Assembly (NCBI RefSeq): GCF_000969605.1
Contig: NZ_JZUE01000023.1
Location: 1-64,000, forward strand
Source: Aquincola tertiaricarbonis
GTDB lineage: Bacteria; Pseudomonadota; Gammaproteobacteria; Burkholderiales; Burkholderiaceae_C
Reading direction: 5' to 3'
DNA: 64,000 nt
Of this stretch, positions 55,637-63,443 are shown piece after piece (within the stretch, counting starts at the first letter, position 1; each line of letters begins with the position of its first letter). A model generated the notes under the pieces. The model had not been told where the DNA came from and did not search any database. It saw only the letters and a list, made by a program, of their open reading frames with translations. Made by a program: the position numbers and the translations under genes.

Positions 55637-57073
55637 TCAGGCGTCCTTGTTCCAGGCCGCGATCTGCTGCGTGATGTAGTTGTTCAGCGAGGTCAGGCTG
55701 GCCATCTTGGTGTCCAGCGCGCTGTACTGCGCCCGCAGCCGGCGCTCGGTGTCTTCCAGGCGCGCCTCGGCCTTGTCCTGCTCGCTCTGGTTGCGGGCCA
55801 GGCTCTTGTTCAGGCCTTCGGTGCGGCTGGTCAATGCGCCTTCGATGCTGAGCACCGAGTCGCTGAACTTGCGCAGCTGCGTGGCGATGCCGCTGCGGCT
55901 GTTGTTGGCCAGGTCGGTGGTGGTGAACAGCTTGCGCACCTCCGGCAGGTTGGCGGCCAGGGCCTTGCTGAACTGGGTGTCGTCCACTGCCAGCGTGCCG
56001 TCGGACTGCAGCGAGATGCCCACCGACGACAGCGTCTGGTAGACCGAGGAGGCCGGCGAGGAGCCGCCCACCAGGTTGCGCAGCTGGCGCTGCAGCGTCA
56101 CCGCCGTGCTGTCGCCCTGCAGGTTGCCGGCGGTCTTGGTGGCGTCGTCGTAGCGCGTCTCCGTGGACAGCAGCTTGCTCAGCTCGTTGTAGGCGGTGGT
56201 GAAGTCGGTTACCGCCTTCTTGATGCGCTCGGCATCGGCGCTCACGCTGATGCTCACCGGCGCGCTGGTCACCGCGCCCAGGGTCAGGCTCACGCCTTCC
56301 ACCACGTTGGCCAGCGTGTTGCTGGCCGAGGTGACGGGCAGGCCGTTGATGGTGGCCTCGGCATTGGCGCCGCTCTGGCGCAGCGTGGTGGAGGTGGGCG
56401 CGTTGGGCGGATCGAAGGCCAGCGCCGACAGGCCGTTGGCATCGGTGTCGCTGCCGTCGTTGTCGGTGGTGGTGATGCGAAAGCCGTTGGGCTCGCCGGT
56501 CTCGCGCGAATTGATCACCAGCCGCGCGCCGCTGGCGTCGTTCAGGATGGAGGCATTGACGCCGCTGCCCAGCGCATTGATCTTGTCGCGCAGCGTGGTC
56601 AGGGTGTCGGCGCCGGTCACTTCCACGCTCAGCGACTTGGCGCCGGCGGTGGGGCTGAAGCTGGTGTTGCCGGTGTTCCAGCTGCCCAGCTCGATCTTCA
56701 TGGTGCCGCCGCCCACGAAGGAGGTGGCGGCCGCGAAGGACTTGCTGCTCACCGACTGCGCAGTGGCCAGCTTCTGCACCGCCACCGCATAGTTGCCGGC
56801 GCTGGCGCCGGTGGTGGTGGTCACGCCCACGGTGCTGGCGCTGGTGGAGCTGCCGGACATCGCGTTCCAGGTGCCCAGGCCGGCCAGCGCCACCGAGGCG
56901 CTGCGGAAGGCCTCCATCTTGGAGGTGAGCGAGCCGAAGGCCGAGATCTTCGCGTCGATGCCTTCGGCGCGCGTCTCCAGAAGCTCCAGCGGCTTCTTCT
57001 CGATCTTCATCAGCCCGCTGATGATTTCTTCGACTTCCAGCCCGCTGCCGATGCCGATGGAGGTGACCGCCAT
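55637..57073 (-). CDS. fliD: Flagellar filament cap protein FliD
   Basis: This 478-residue secreted protein forms the pentameric or hexameric cap that folds flagellin at the filament tip. The N-terminus SIGIGSGLEVEEIISGLMKIE (about 5-25) and the C-terminal coiled coil (ALTSRTEGLNKSL to LRAQYSALDTKM, about 415-460) are the conserved terminal parts. The middle is the variable D2/D3 region rich in Thr/Ser/Ala. Length is typical for the short FliD type. It follows the proximal flagellin gene by 115 bases and precedes fliS. A weak sigma-28-like site lies upstream. Confidence 0.94.
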   Translation of the reverse strand: MAVTSIGIGSGLEVEEIISGLMKIEKKPLELLETRAEGIDAKISAFGSLTSKMEAFRSASVALAGLGTWNAMSGSSTSASTVGVTTTTGASAGNYAVAVQKLATAQSVSSKSFAAATSFVGGGTMKIELGSWNTGNTSFSPTAGAKSLSVEVTGADTLTTLRDKINALGSGVNASILNDASGARLVINSRETGEPNGFRITTTDNDGSDTDANGLSALAFDPPNAPTSTTLRQSGANAEATINGLPVTSASNTLANVVEGVSLTLGAVTSAPVSISVSADAERIKKAVTDFTTAYNELSKLLSTETRYDDATKTAGNLQGDSTAVTLQRQLRNLVGGSSPASSVYQTLSSVGISLQSDGTLAVDDTQFSKALAANLPEVRKLFTTTDLANNSRSGIATQLRKFSDSVLSIEGALTSRTEGLNKSLARNQSEQDKAEARLEDTERRLRAQYSALDTKMASLTSLNNYITQQIAAWNKDA

Positions 57074-57140
57074 GATGCCGTTCCCTTGTCAAATGCGTGC
57101 CCGCAAGGGCACAGGGCCGGCGCCTTGGCCGGCCTTCTGC

Positions 57141-57167
57141 TCTTCGGTCATCCCCGCGCGGACTTGA
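57141..57167 (-). promoter_or_regulatory. Degenerate sigma-28-like site before fliD
   Basis: TCAAGT (57167-57162) and ACCGAAGA (57148-57141) are 13 bases apart on the minus strand. The -35 is exact, while the -10 keeps only part of GCCGATAA and the spacing is one base short. An 8-bp stem CATCCCCG / CGGGGATG (57149-57178) overlaps it. Function is doubtful. Confidence 0.3.
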
Positions 57168-57188
57168 AGCCGGGGATGTGACAGGGCG

Positions 57189-58388
57189 TCAGCCTTGCAG
57201 CAGCTGCATCACCTGCTGCGGCAGCTGGTTGGCCTGGGCCACCATCGCGGTGCCGGCCTGCTGCAGGATCTGCGACTTCGACAGGTTGGCCGTCTCGGCC
57301 GCGAAGTCCGCGTCCATGATGCGGCCGCGGGCGGCGGAGGTGTTCTCCGACTGCGTCTGGATGTTGGACACGGCGCTCTCGAAGCGGCTCTGCACCGCGC
57401 CCAGCGTGGCGCGCGCGCCGTTGATCTGCACCAGCGCGTCGTCGATCTGCTTCATCGCCAGCCAGGCGTCTTCCGGCGTCTCGATGGTCAGGTCGTCGAT
57501 GCCGGCCGACGAGGTGCCGGCACCGGCGGTGATGCTGCCGCCGGAGATGCCGGTGGTGGCGGCGCTGAAGCCGGTCAGGCTGATGGCCACCGCGCTGCCC
57601 GCGGTGTCCAGCTTGTCCGAGCGCAGCTCCACGTCGAAGATGCCGGCGGACGATTGCTTCAGGAATGCGGTCAGGCCGGTGTCGGCCGTCAGGCGGTTGA
57701 TGGCTTCCACCACCTGGCCCAGGCGTTCCTCGCCGGTGCGGGCGACGGCCAGGTCGTTGAGCGAGAAGTTCACGCCGCTGACGGTGATGGCCAGCGAGCC
57801 GTCGGTCACGGCCGACAGCGTGGTGATGCCGCCGGCGGACACGCCCACCTGGCTGGTTTCGCCATACACCACCTTCGACAGGCCGGTGGCCGACGCATTG
57901 GTCAGCGCGGCCACGGTGATGACCTCGCCCGAATTGGCGCCCACCTGGAAGGTGGCGGCGGAGAAGCTGCCGTCCAGCAGCTTGGTGCCGTTGAAGCCGG
58001 TCTGCTTGGCCACGCGGTCGATTTCATCGCGCAGCTGCGACACCTCGGCCTGCAGCGCGGTGCGGTCCTTCGTGCTGTTGGTGGCGTTGGACGACTGCAC
58101 CGCCAGCTCACGCATGCGTTGCAGCATGTCGCCGATCTTGCCCAGCGCGCCTTCCGCGGTCTGCGCCAGCGAGATGCCGTCGTTCGCATTGCGGGCGGCC
58201 ACGTTGAGGCCCCGCACCTGCGTGTTCATGCGCTCGGCGATGGCCAGTCCGGCGGCATCGTCCTTGGCGCTGTTGACCCGGATGCCCGACGACAGCCGTT
58301 GCATCGAGGTCATGAGGCTGCTTTGCGAAGCGTTGAGGTTTCGCTGTGCGTTCAGCGACGCGATGTTGGTGTTGATGGTCTGCGGCAT
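57189..58388 (-). CDS. fliC: Flagellin (proximal copy)
   Basis: This 399-residue filament subunit has a conserved N-terminal D0/D1 region ([35 protein letters not shown]) and a C-terminal D1/D0 region ([32 protein letters not shown]). The central Thr/Ser/Ala-rich domain is surface-exposed. The ATG at 58388 has GGAG at the right distance, and the upstream extension to 58484 is not flagellin-like. No sigma-28 site is found in the 218 bases between it and the distal flagellin, so it may depend on read-through past a hairpin. The two copies are clearly paralogous, most similar at the ends and divergent in the middle. Confidence 0.94.
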   Translation of the reverse strand: MPQTINTNIASLNAQRNLNASQSSLMTSMQRLSSGIRVNSAKDDAAGLAIAERMNTQVRGLNVAARNANDGISLAQTAEGALGKIGDMLQRMRELAVQSSNATNSTKDRTALQAEVSQLRDEIDRVAKQTGFNGTKLLDGSFSAATFQVGANSGEVITVAALTNASATGLSKVVYGETSQVGVSAGGITTLSAVTDGSLAITVSGVNFSLNDLAVARTGEERLGQVVEAINRLTADTGLTAFLKQSSAGIFDVELRSDKLDTAGSAVAISLTGFSAATTGISGGSITAGAGTSSAGIDDLTIETPEDAWLAMKQIDDALVQINGARATLGAVQSRFESAVSNIQTQSENTSAARGRIMDADFAAETANLSKSQILQQAGTAMVAQANQLPQQVMQLLQG

Positions 58389-58528
58389 CAGGCTCTCCAA
58401 GTAGGCCCAGGGATGGGATGCCGGCTTGACTGCCGCGATTCCCCGTGGGACGTGCCCATTGTTCAACCGCGGCCGGTGTGACAAACGGACGAAGAGCGCT
58501 GCAAACGGGGTTCAGTTTCCAAATGAGC

Positions 58529-58560
58529 AGCGCCCCGCGCGGCGAGGCCGGCGGGGCGCT
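58529..58560 (-). terminator. Hairpin between the two flagellin genes
   Basis: AGCGCCCCGC pairs with GCGGGGCGCT (10-bp stem, 12-base loop), 46 bases after the distal flagellin stop. On the minus strand it is followed by CTCATTTGG, a poor T-run. It may act as a partial terminator or protect the upstream mRNA end. Confidence 0.5.
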
Positions 58561-58606
58561 GTGGGGGCGTGGCGAGGCGGCGCGGCGGCCGCCTGCGGGC
58601 TTTGGA

Positions 58607-59803
58607 TCAGCCCAGGAGCTGCAGCACCTGCTGCGGCAGCTGGTTGGCCTGGGCGACCATCGCGGTGCCGGCCTGCTGCAGGATCTGCGCCTTCGACAGG
58701 TTGGCGGTTTCCGAGGCGAAGTCGGCGTCCACGATGCGGCCGCGGGCAGCCGAGGTGTTCTCCGCCTGCGTCTGGATGTTGGACACGGCGTTCTCGAACC
58801 GGCTCTGCACCGCACCCAGCGAGGCACGGGTGCTGTTGACCTGCACCAGCGCGTCGTCGATCTGCTTCATCGCCAGCCAGGCGTCTTCGGCGGTCTCGAT
58901 GGACAGCTCGTCGATGCCGGCGGCCGAGGTGCCGGCGCCCGAGGTGATGGTGCCGGTGGTCAGGCCGGTGCCCGTGGTGGTGAAGCCGGTCAGGGCCACC
59001 GACACGGCCGAGCCGTCCGACAGCGTCTGCTCCGAGCGCAGCTTGACCGCGAAGGTGCCGCCGGCTTCCTTCTCCAGGAAGGCGGTGACGCCGGTGTCCG
59101 AGGTCAGGCGGTTGATCGCTTCCACCACCTGGCCCAGGCGCTCTTCGCCGGTGCGGGCGGTCGACAGGTCGCCGATCGAGTAGTTCACGCCGCTCACGGT
59201 CACGGCCATCGTGCCGCCGGTGACTTCGGTCAGCGTGGTGATGGAGCCGGCCGAGATGCCGGTCTGGCTGGTGGCGCCGTACACCACCTTCGACAGGCCG
59301 TCGGCCGAGGCGTCGGTCATCGCGGCGATGGTGATCACTTCACCCGAATTGGCACCCACCTGGAAGGAGCCGGCGGCGAACGAGCCGTCCAGCAGCTTCT
59401 TGCCGTTGAAGCTGGTGTTCTTGGCGACGCGGTCGATTTCATCGCGCAGCTGCACCACTTCGGCCTGCAGCGCCTTGCGGTCGGTGCTGCTGTTGGTGGC
59501 GTTGGCCGACTGCACGGCCAGTTCACGCATGCGCTGCAGCATGTCGCCCACCTTGCCCAGCGCGCCTTCAGCGGTCTGTGCCAGGGAGATGCCGTCGTTG
59601 GCATTGCGGGCGGCGACGCTCAGGCCGCGGGTCTGGGCGCTCATGCGTTCGGCGATGGCCAGGCCGGCGGCATCGTCCTTGGCGGAATTCACCCGGACAC
59701 CCGAGGACAGGCGCTGCATCGAGGTGGCAAGGCTGCCTTGCGATGCGTTCAGGTTGCGCTGAGCCGTCATCGAGGCGACGTTGGTATTGATGGTCATGGC
59801 CAT
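58607..59803 (-). CDS. fliC: Flagellin (distal copy)
   Basis: This 398-residue flagellin has the same architecture as the neighbouring copy: [18 protein letters not shown] and [19 protein letters not shown] at the start, and [17 protein letters not shown] and [14 protein letters not shown] at the end. Its central domain differs in sequence and charge from the other copy. AGGAG (59817-59813) nine bases upstream supports the first ATG at 59803; a second in-frame ATG is at 59797. A sigma-28 promoter at 60040-60067 implies a leader of about 230 bases containing a GC-rich hairpin near the ribosome site. This is probably the main late-class flagellin. Confidence 0.94.
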   Translation of the reverse strand: MAMTINTNVASMTAQRNLNASQGSLATSMQRLSSGVRVNSAKDDAAGLAIAERMSAQTRGLSVAARNANDGISLAQTAEGALGKVGDMLQRMRELAVQSANATNSSTDRKALQAEVVQLRDEIDRVAKNTSFNGKKLLDGSFAAGSFQVGANSGEVITIAAMTDASADGLSKVVYGATSQTGISAGSITTLTEVTGGTMAVTVSGVNYSIGDLSTARTGEERLGQVVEAINRLTSDTGVTAFLEKEAGGTFAVKLRSEQTLSDGSAVSVALTGFTTTGTGLTTGTITSGAGTSAAGIDELSIETAEDAWLAMKQIDDALVQVNSTRASLGAVQSRFENAVSNIQTQAENTSAARGRIVDADFASETANLSKAQILQQAGTAMVAQANQLPQQVLQLLG

Positions 59804-59832
59804 GGGGACACACTCCTAATGATGATGAGATC

Positions 59833-59848
59833 CCGGCGCGGGCGCCGG
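59833..59848 (-). promoter_or_regulatory. Leader hairpin before the distal flagellin ribosome site
   Basis: CCGGCG-CCCG-CGCCGG on the minus strand forms a compact 6-bp stem, 16 bases upstream of the AGGAG site, inside a predicted 230-base leader. It could stabilise the mRNA or modulate initiation. The rest of 59804-60180 holds no gene that I can support. Confidence 0.4.
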
Positions 59849-60039
59849 ATTTGCCTCGTCTGGCGGAGGAGACCTCCATCAGCCGTGCCGGCTGCCTGCC
59901 GATATCCAACAACCCTTTGCTGGACAGCGGCCGAAGGCCAGGCGGTGCCCGCCACACCCTCCCGATCGGCTGTTCCTTCTAGCCGGCCCGGGAGGGTCTT
60001 CCGGGGCTTCAACACCGTTGTGCAGCGTTGATGGAAGCC

Positions 60040-60067
60040 TTATCGGAAGCCGTTTCTCCCGACTTGA
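60040..60067 (-). promoter_or_regulatory. Sigma-28 promoter of the distal flagellin
   Basis: TCAAGT (60067-60062) and TCCGATAA (60047-60040) stand 14 bases apart on the minus strand, differing from the fliS promoter in one base of the -10. The predicted start of transcription, near 60034, is about 230 bases before the flagellin ATG. Confidence 0.8.
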
Positions 60068-60180
60068 GCCCTGTTGCCACAAACATGTGTAAATGACCTG
60101 CAAGCGCGGGGCTGTTCGTGGTATTGCGGATTTGCCAGGCGCCTAGATTCCCGGCACCCGCTTTTCACAGGTGCCTTTTC

Positions 60181-62085
60181 ATGCTGACCCGCCATCTCCG
60201 CAAGCCGCCCGCCGCCGAACCCGTACGCGGCACCGCGCGCACCTGGCAGGAGGCTGAATCGATGCTGGCCTCCATGGTCAAGCACCCGCGCTTCGGGCTG
60301 GACCAGTGGCTGGCGCTGGGCAGCGCCCGGCTGCAGCTGGGTGACTACGACGGCCTCGTGGAAGCCGCGCGCCAGGCCCAGGCCATCGAGCCCGACAACC
60401 TGCAGGCGGTGCATCTGCTCACCTCCGGCCTGATGAAGCAGTCGCGCTGGAAGGAAGCGCTGGCGCTGTTCGAGCAGCACGGCCAGGGCAAGGCCCGCGA
60501 GCACTACCAGTTCGTCAGCAACCATGCCACCACGCTGGCCGAGATGGGCCGCCATGCCGATGCGGTGCCCATCTACCTGGAAGCGATGGTGCTGTGCGTG
60601 CAGGACCCGGCCATCCACATGAAGCTGGGCCTGTCGCTCAAGGAAATGAAGATGTTCGAGGAGGCCGCCGAGAGCTTCCTCACCGCCGTGACGCTGCAGC
60701 CCGACCGCTTCGCCGCGCAGGTGATGGTGATCCACCTGCGGCAGTTCGCCTGCGCCTGGGGACAGCTGGAGGCCGACATGGCCAGCATGCGCAGCGCGCT
60801 GGAAGCCATGGAGATCGACCCCGCCAGCACCCGCGGCGAAGGTGCCGCCTGGGCGTTGGCCGCGCTGGACATCCCGCCCGCGCTGATGCTCAAGGCCACC
60901 CGACAGGTGGCCGAGCGCTGCGCCCTGGGCGCCACGCCGCTGCCGCGCCGCCGCGTGGCCGCCGCCGGCAGCCGGCCGCTGCGCATCGGCTACGTGTCGG
61001 CCGACTTCCACAGCCATGCCACCTCGCTGCTGCTGGTGGAGGCGCTGGAGGCCCGCGACCGCTCGCGCTTCCATGTGACGCTGTATTCCCACGGCCGCAA
61101 CGACGGCAGTGCCACCCAGCACCGGGTGCGCGCTGCCTGCGAGCGCTTCGTGGACATGCGCGAGATGACGCTGGCCGAGATGGCCCGCCGCATCCACCAG
61201 GACGAGATCGACGTGCTGGTGGACCTGAAGGGCCAGACCTACGAGAACCGCCTGGGCGTGTTCGCCTACCGGCCGGCGCCGATCCAGGTCTCCTTCCTCG
61301 GCTTTCCCGGCACCTCGGGCGCCAGCTACATCGACTATTTCATCGGCGACCGCCATGTGACGCCGCTGGAACATGCGCCGCACTATGCCGAGCACATCGC
61401 GCAGATGCCGGGCTGCTACCAGCCCAACGACAGCCAGCGCCCGCACCCGGCCCCGCACGAGCGGGTGCAGTGGGGCCTGCCGCGCGAAGGCATCGTGCTC
61501 GGCAACTTCAACCAGAGCTTCAAGCTGCTGCCCGAGACCTTCGACGCCTGGGTGCGCATCCTGCAGGCGGTGCCGGGCAGCATCCTGTGGCTGCTGGCGG
61601 ACAACCAGCAGGCCATCCGCAACATCGAGCGGGAGGCCGCCGCCCGCGGGCTGGACCCGCAGCGCATCCGCTTCGCGCCGCGGGTGGGCATCGAGCACCA
61701 CCTGGCGCGCCTGCCGGTGGTGGACTTCATGCTGGACAACTGGCCCTGCAGCGCGCACACCACCGCCAGCGATGCGCTGTGGATGGGCGTGCCGGTGCTC
61801 ACGCTGATGGGCGAGGGCTTCGCCTCCCGCGTGGCCGGCAGCCTGCTGCACAGCGTGGGCCTGCCCGAACTGGCCTGCACCAGCGTGCAGCAGTACGAGG
61901 ACACCGCCGTCGCCCTGATGCGCGACCCGGCCCGGCTGCAGGCCATGCGCCGCCACTTGAGCGAAGGCCGCCAGGGCTTCGTGCTGTTCGACGGCGCCCG
62001 TTTCGCACGCGACCTGGAGTCGCTGTACGAACGCATGGCCGAGCGCGACCGCCAGGGCCTGCCGCCGGCCGCGCTGGCGGCCTGA
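60181..62085 (+). CDS. SPINDLY/O-GlcNAc transferase-like protein with TPR region (GT41)
   Basis: This 634-residue cytoplasmic protein has an N-terminal helical TPR region (about 20-200: WLALGSARLQLGDYDGLVEAA, HMKLGLSLKEMKMFEEAAE). A C-terminal GT41 glycosyltransferase domain follows (about 270-615). Conserved blocks are RIGYVSADFHSHAT, PIQVSFLGFPGTSG, YIDYFIGDRHVTP, LGNFNQSFKLLPETFDAW and the nucleotide-sugar site CSAHTTASDALWMGVPV. This family O-glycosylates Ser or Thr of proteins with GlcNAc, fucose or other sugars; bacterial members next to flagellin genes are known or suspected flagellin modifiers. It diverges from the flagellin operon. The ATG at 60181 is chosen; the extension to 60118 lacks a ribosome site. 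Confidence 0.9.
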   Translation: MLTRHLRKPPAAEPVRGTARTWQEAESMLASMVKHPRFGLDQWLALGSARLQLGDYDGLVEAARQAQAIEPDNLQAVHLLTSGLMKQSRWKEALALFEQHGQGKAREHYQFVSNHATTLAEMGRHADAVPIYLEAMVLCVQDPAIHMKLGLSLKEMKMFEEAAESFLTAVTLQPDRFAAQVMVIHLRQFACAWGQLEADMASMRSALEAMEIDPASTRGEGAAWALAALDIPPALMLKATRQVAERCALGATPLPRRRVAAAGSRPLRIGYVSADFHSHATSLLLVEALEARDRSRFHVTLYSHGRNDGSATQHRVRAACERFVDMREMTLAEMARRIHQDEIDVLVDLKGQTYENRLGVFAYRPAPIQVSFLGFPGTSGASYIDYFIGDRHVTPLEHAPHYAEHIAQMPGCYQPNDSQRPHPAPHERVQWGLPREGIVLGNFNQSFKLLPETFDAWVRILQAVPGSILWLLADNQQAIRNIEREAAARGLDPQRIRFAPRVGIEHHLARLPVVDFMLDNWPCSAHTTASDALWMGVPVLTLMGEGFASRVAGSLLHSVGLPELACTSVQQYEDTAVALMRDPARLQAMRRHLSEGRQGFVLFDGARFARDLESLYERMAERDRQGLPPAALAA

Positions 62086-62137
62086 GCGTCCCACGCGGTG
62101 CTGGCGTCGCAGGGACCTCACCTGCTACGCTTGCAAA

Positions 62138-62788
62138 ATGAACGAAACGGTACATTCCGAGCGCCGGGCCACCCGCACCAACGACCCCGACCGCACGATG
62201 GCCGACATCATCGAGGTGGCCACGCACGAGTTCTCGGAGAAGGGGCTGGCGGGGGCGCGCATCGATGTGATCGCCGAGGCCATGCGCACCAGCAAGCGCA
62301 TGATCTATTACTACTTCGGCAGCAAGGAAGGCCTGTACCTGGCCGTGCTGGAGGCGGCCTACAGCCGCATCCGCAGCATCGAGGCGGAGCTGCACCTGGA
62401 GGACATGGCGCCCGAGGCCGCGCTGCGCACGCTGGTGGCCTTCACCTTCGACTACCAGGCCGCCAATCCCGACTTCATCCGCCTGGTGATGAACGAGAAC
62501 ATGCACCGCGGCGAGTACCTGGCGCAGAGCAAGACCATCCAGCGGCTGAACGTGCCGGCCATCGACTCGGTGCGCGAGATCTACGAGCGCGGCGTGCGCG
62601 AGGGCGTCTTCCGCGCCGGCGTCGATCCGGTGTCGCTGCACATGGCCATCGCAGCGCCGTGCTTCTTCAACGTGGCCAACCGCCACACCTTCGGCCTGAT
62701 CTTCAAGATCGACTTCGACGATCCCGCCGCCACCGCGACGCGGCGCGAATCCATCGTCGAGATGATCGTGCGCTTCGTGCGGCGTTGA
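62138..62788 (+). CDS. TetR-family transcriptional regulator
   Basis: This 216-residue regulator has the TetR DNA-binding domain at about 20-70 (MADIIEVATHEFSEKGLAGARIDVIAEAM, then TSKRMIYYYFGSKEGLYLAVLE). A helical ligand-binding and dimer domain follows, with VMNENMHRGEYL and a C-terminus typical of the TetR_C group. The start at 62138 precedes the conserved part by about 20 residues. It lies 130 bases upstream of the TRAP transporter genes on the same strand. That gap contains a near-perfect palindrome, so local control of the transporter is likely. Confidence 0.88.
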   Translation: MNETVHSERRATRTNDPDRTMADIIEVATHEFSEKGLAGARIDVIAEAMRTSKRMIYYYFGSKEGLYLAVLEAAYSRIRSIEAELHLEDMAPEAALRTLVAFTFDYQAANPDFIRLVMNENMHRGEYLAQSKTIQRLNVPAIDSVREIYERGVREGVFRAGVDPVSLHMAIAAPCFFNVANRHTFGLIFKIDFDDPAATATRRESIVEMIVRFVRR

Positions 62789-62844
62789 ACGCGCCGGCCG
62801 CTGCGGCCGGCCGCGCGTCTCGGGCACCGGGTAATCCCGGGTGT

Positions 62845-62864
62845 TTGAAAACTAACTAGTTCGT
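62845..62864 (+). promoter_or_regulatory. Candidate operator/promoter before the TRAP genes
   Basis: TTGAAA (62845-62850, -35-like) is immediately followed by ACTAACT-AGTTCGT (62851-62864), a 14-bp palindrome with one mismatch. No good -10 is seen at 16-18 bases. The palindrome is in the style of TetR-family sites. Confidence 0.45.
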
Positions 62865-62918
62865 ACATTCACGGCAGGCGTACGGCACTGCATCGGCGCC
62901 GCTGATGGAGACACCCGC

Positions 62919-63443
62919 ATGGACGCCTGGATCGACCGGTTCTGCCAACTCATCGACGCCCTCATCGGCCTGGCCCTGGCGGTCATGGTGGTGCTGGTGT
63001 TCGGCAACGTGGTGCTGCGCTACGGCTTCAACTCCGGCATCACCGTGTCGGAGGAGCTGTCTCGCTGGCTCTTCGTGTGGATGACTTTCCTGGGCGCCAT
63101 CGTCGCGCTCAAGGAGCACGGCCACCTGGGCACCGACATGGTGGTGGCCCGGCTGCCGCGGCTGGGCAAGCGCCTGTGCGCGGTGGTGGGCCTGGTGCTG
63201 ATGCTGTTCGTCACCTGGCTGCTGTTCTCGGGCAGCCTGCAGCAGGCGCGCATCAATGCCGACGTGACCGCGCCCACCAGCGGGCTCTCGATGGGCATCT
63301 TCTACGGGGCGGGCGTGGTGTTCGCGGTGTGCAGCGGCGTGCTGCTGCTGCGTGAGCTGGCGCGCAGCGCCAGCGGCCGGGCTGGCGACGACGAGCTGGT
63401 GATGGTGCAGGAATCCGAAGACACCGTGCGGGGTGTGAAATGA
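62919..63443 (+). CDS. TRAP transporter small permease (DctQ type)
   Basis: This 174-residue inner-membrane protein has four predicted helices. It carries the DctQ-type pattern VLRYGFNSGITVSEELSRWLFVWMTFLGAIVALKEHGHLG in the first half (about 29-68). It is the small membrane subunit of a tripartite ATP-independent transporter, which imports organic acids or sugars with sodium. The start is the ATG at 62919. The stop overlaps the start of the large subunit gene (ATGA). No periplasmic receptor gene is in the window; it is probably further to the right. Confidence 0.9.
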   Translation: MDAWIDRFCQLIDALIGLALAVMVVLVFGNVVLRYGFNSGITVSEELSRWLFVWMTFLGAIVALKEHGHLGTDMVVARLPRLGKRLCAVVGLVLMLFVTWLLFSGSLQQARINADVTAPTSGLSMGIFYGAGVVFAVCSGVLLLRELARSASGRAGDDELVMVQESEDTVRGVK

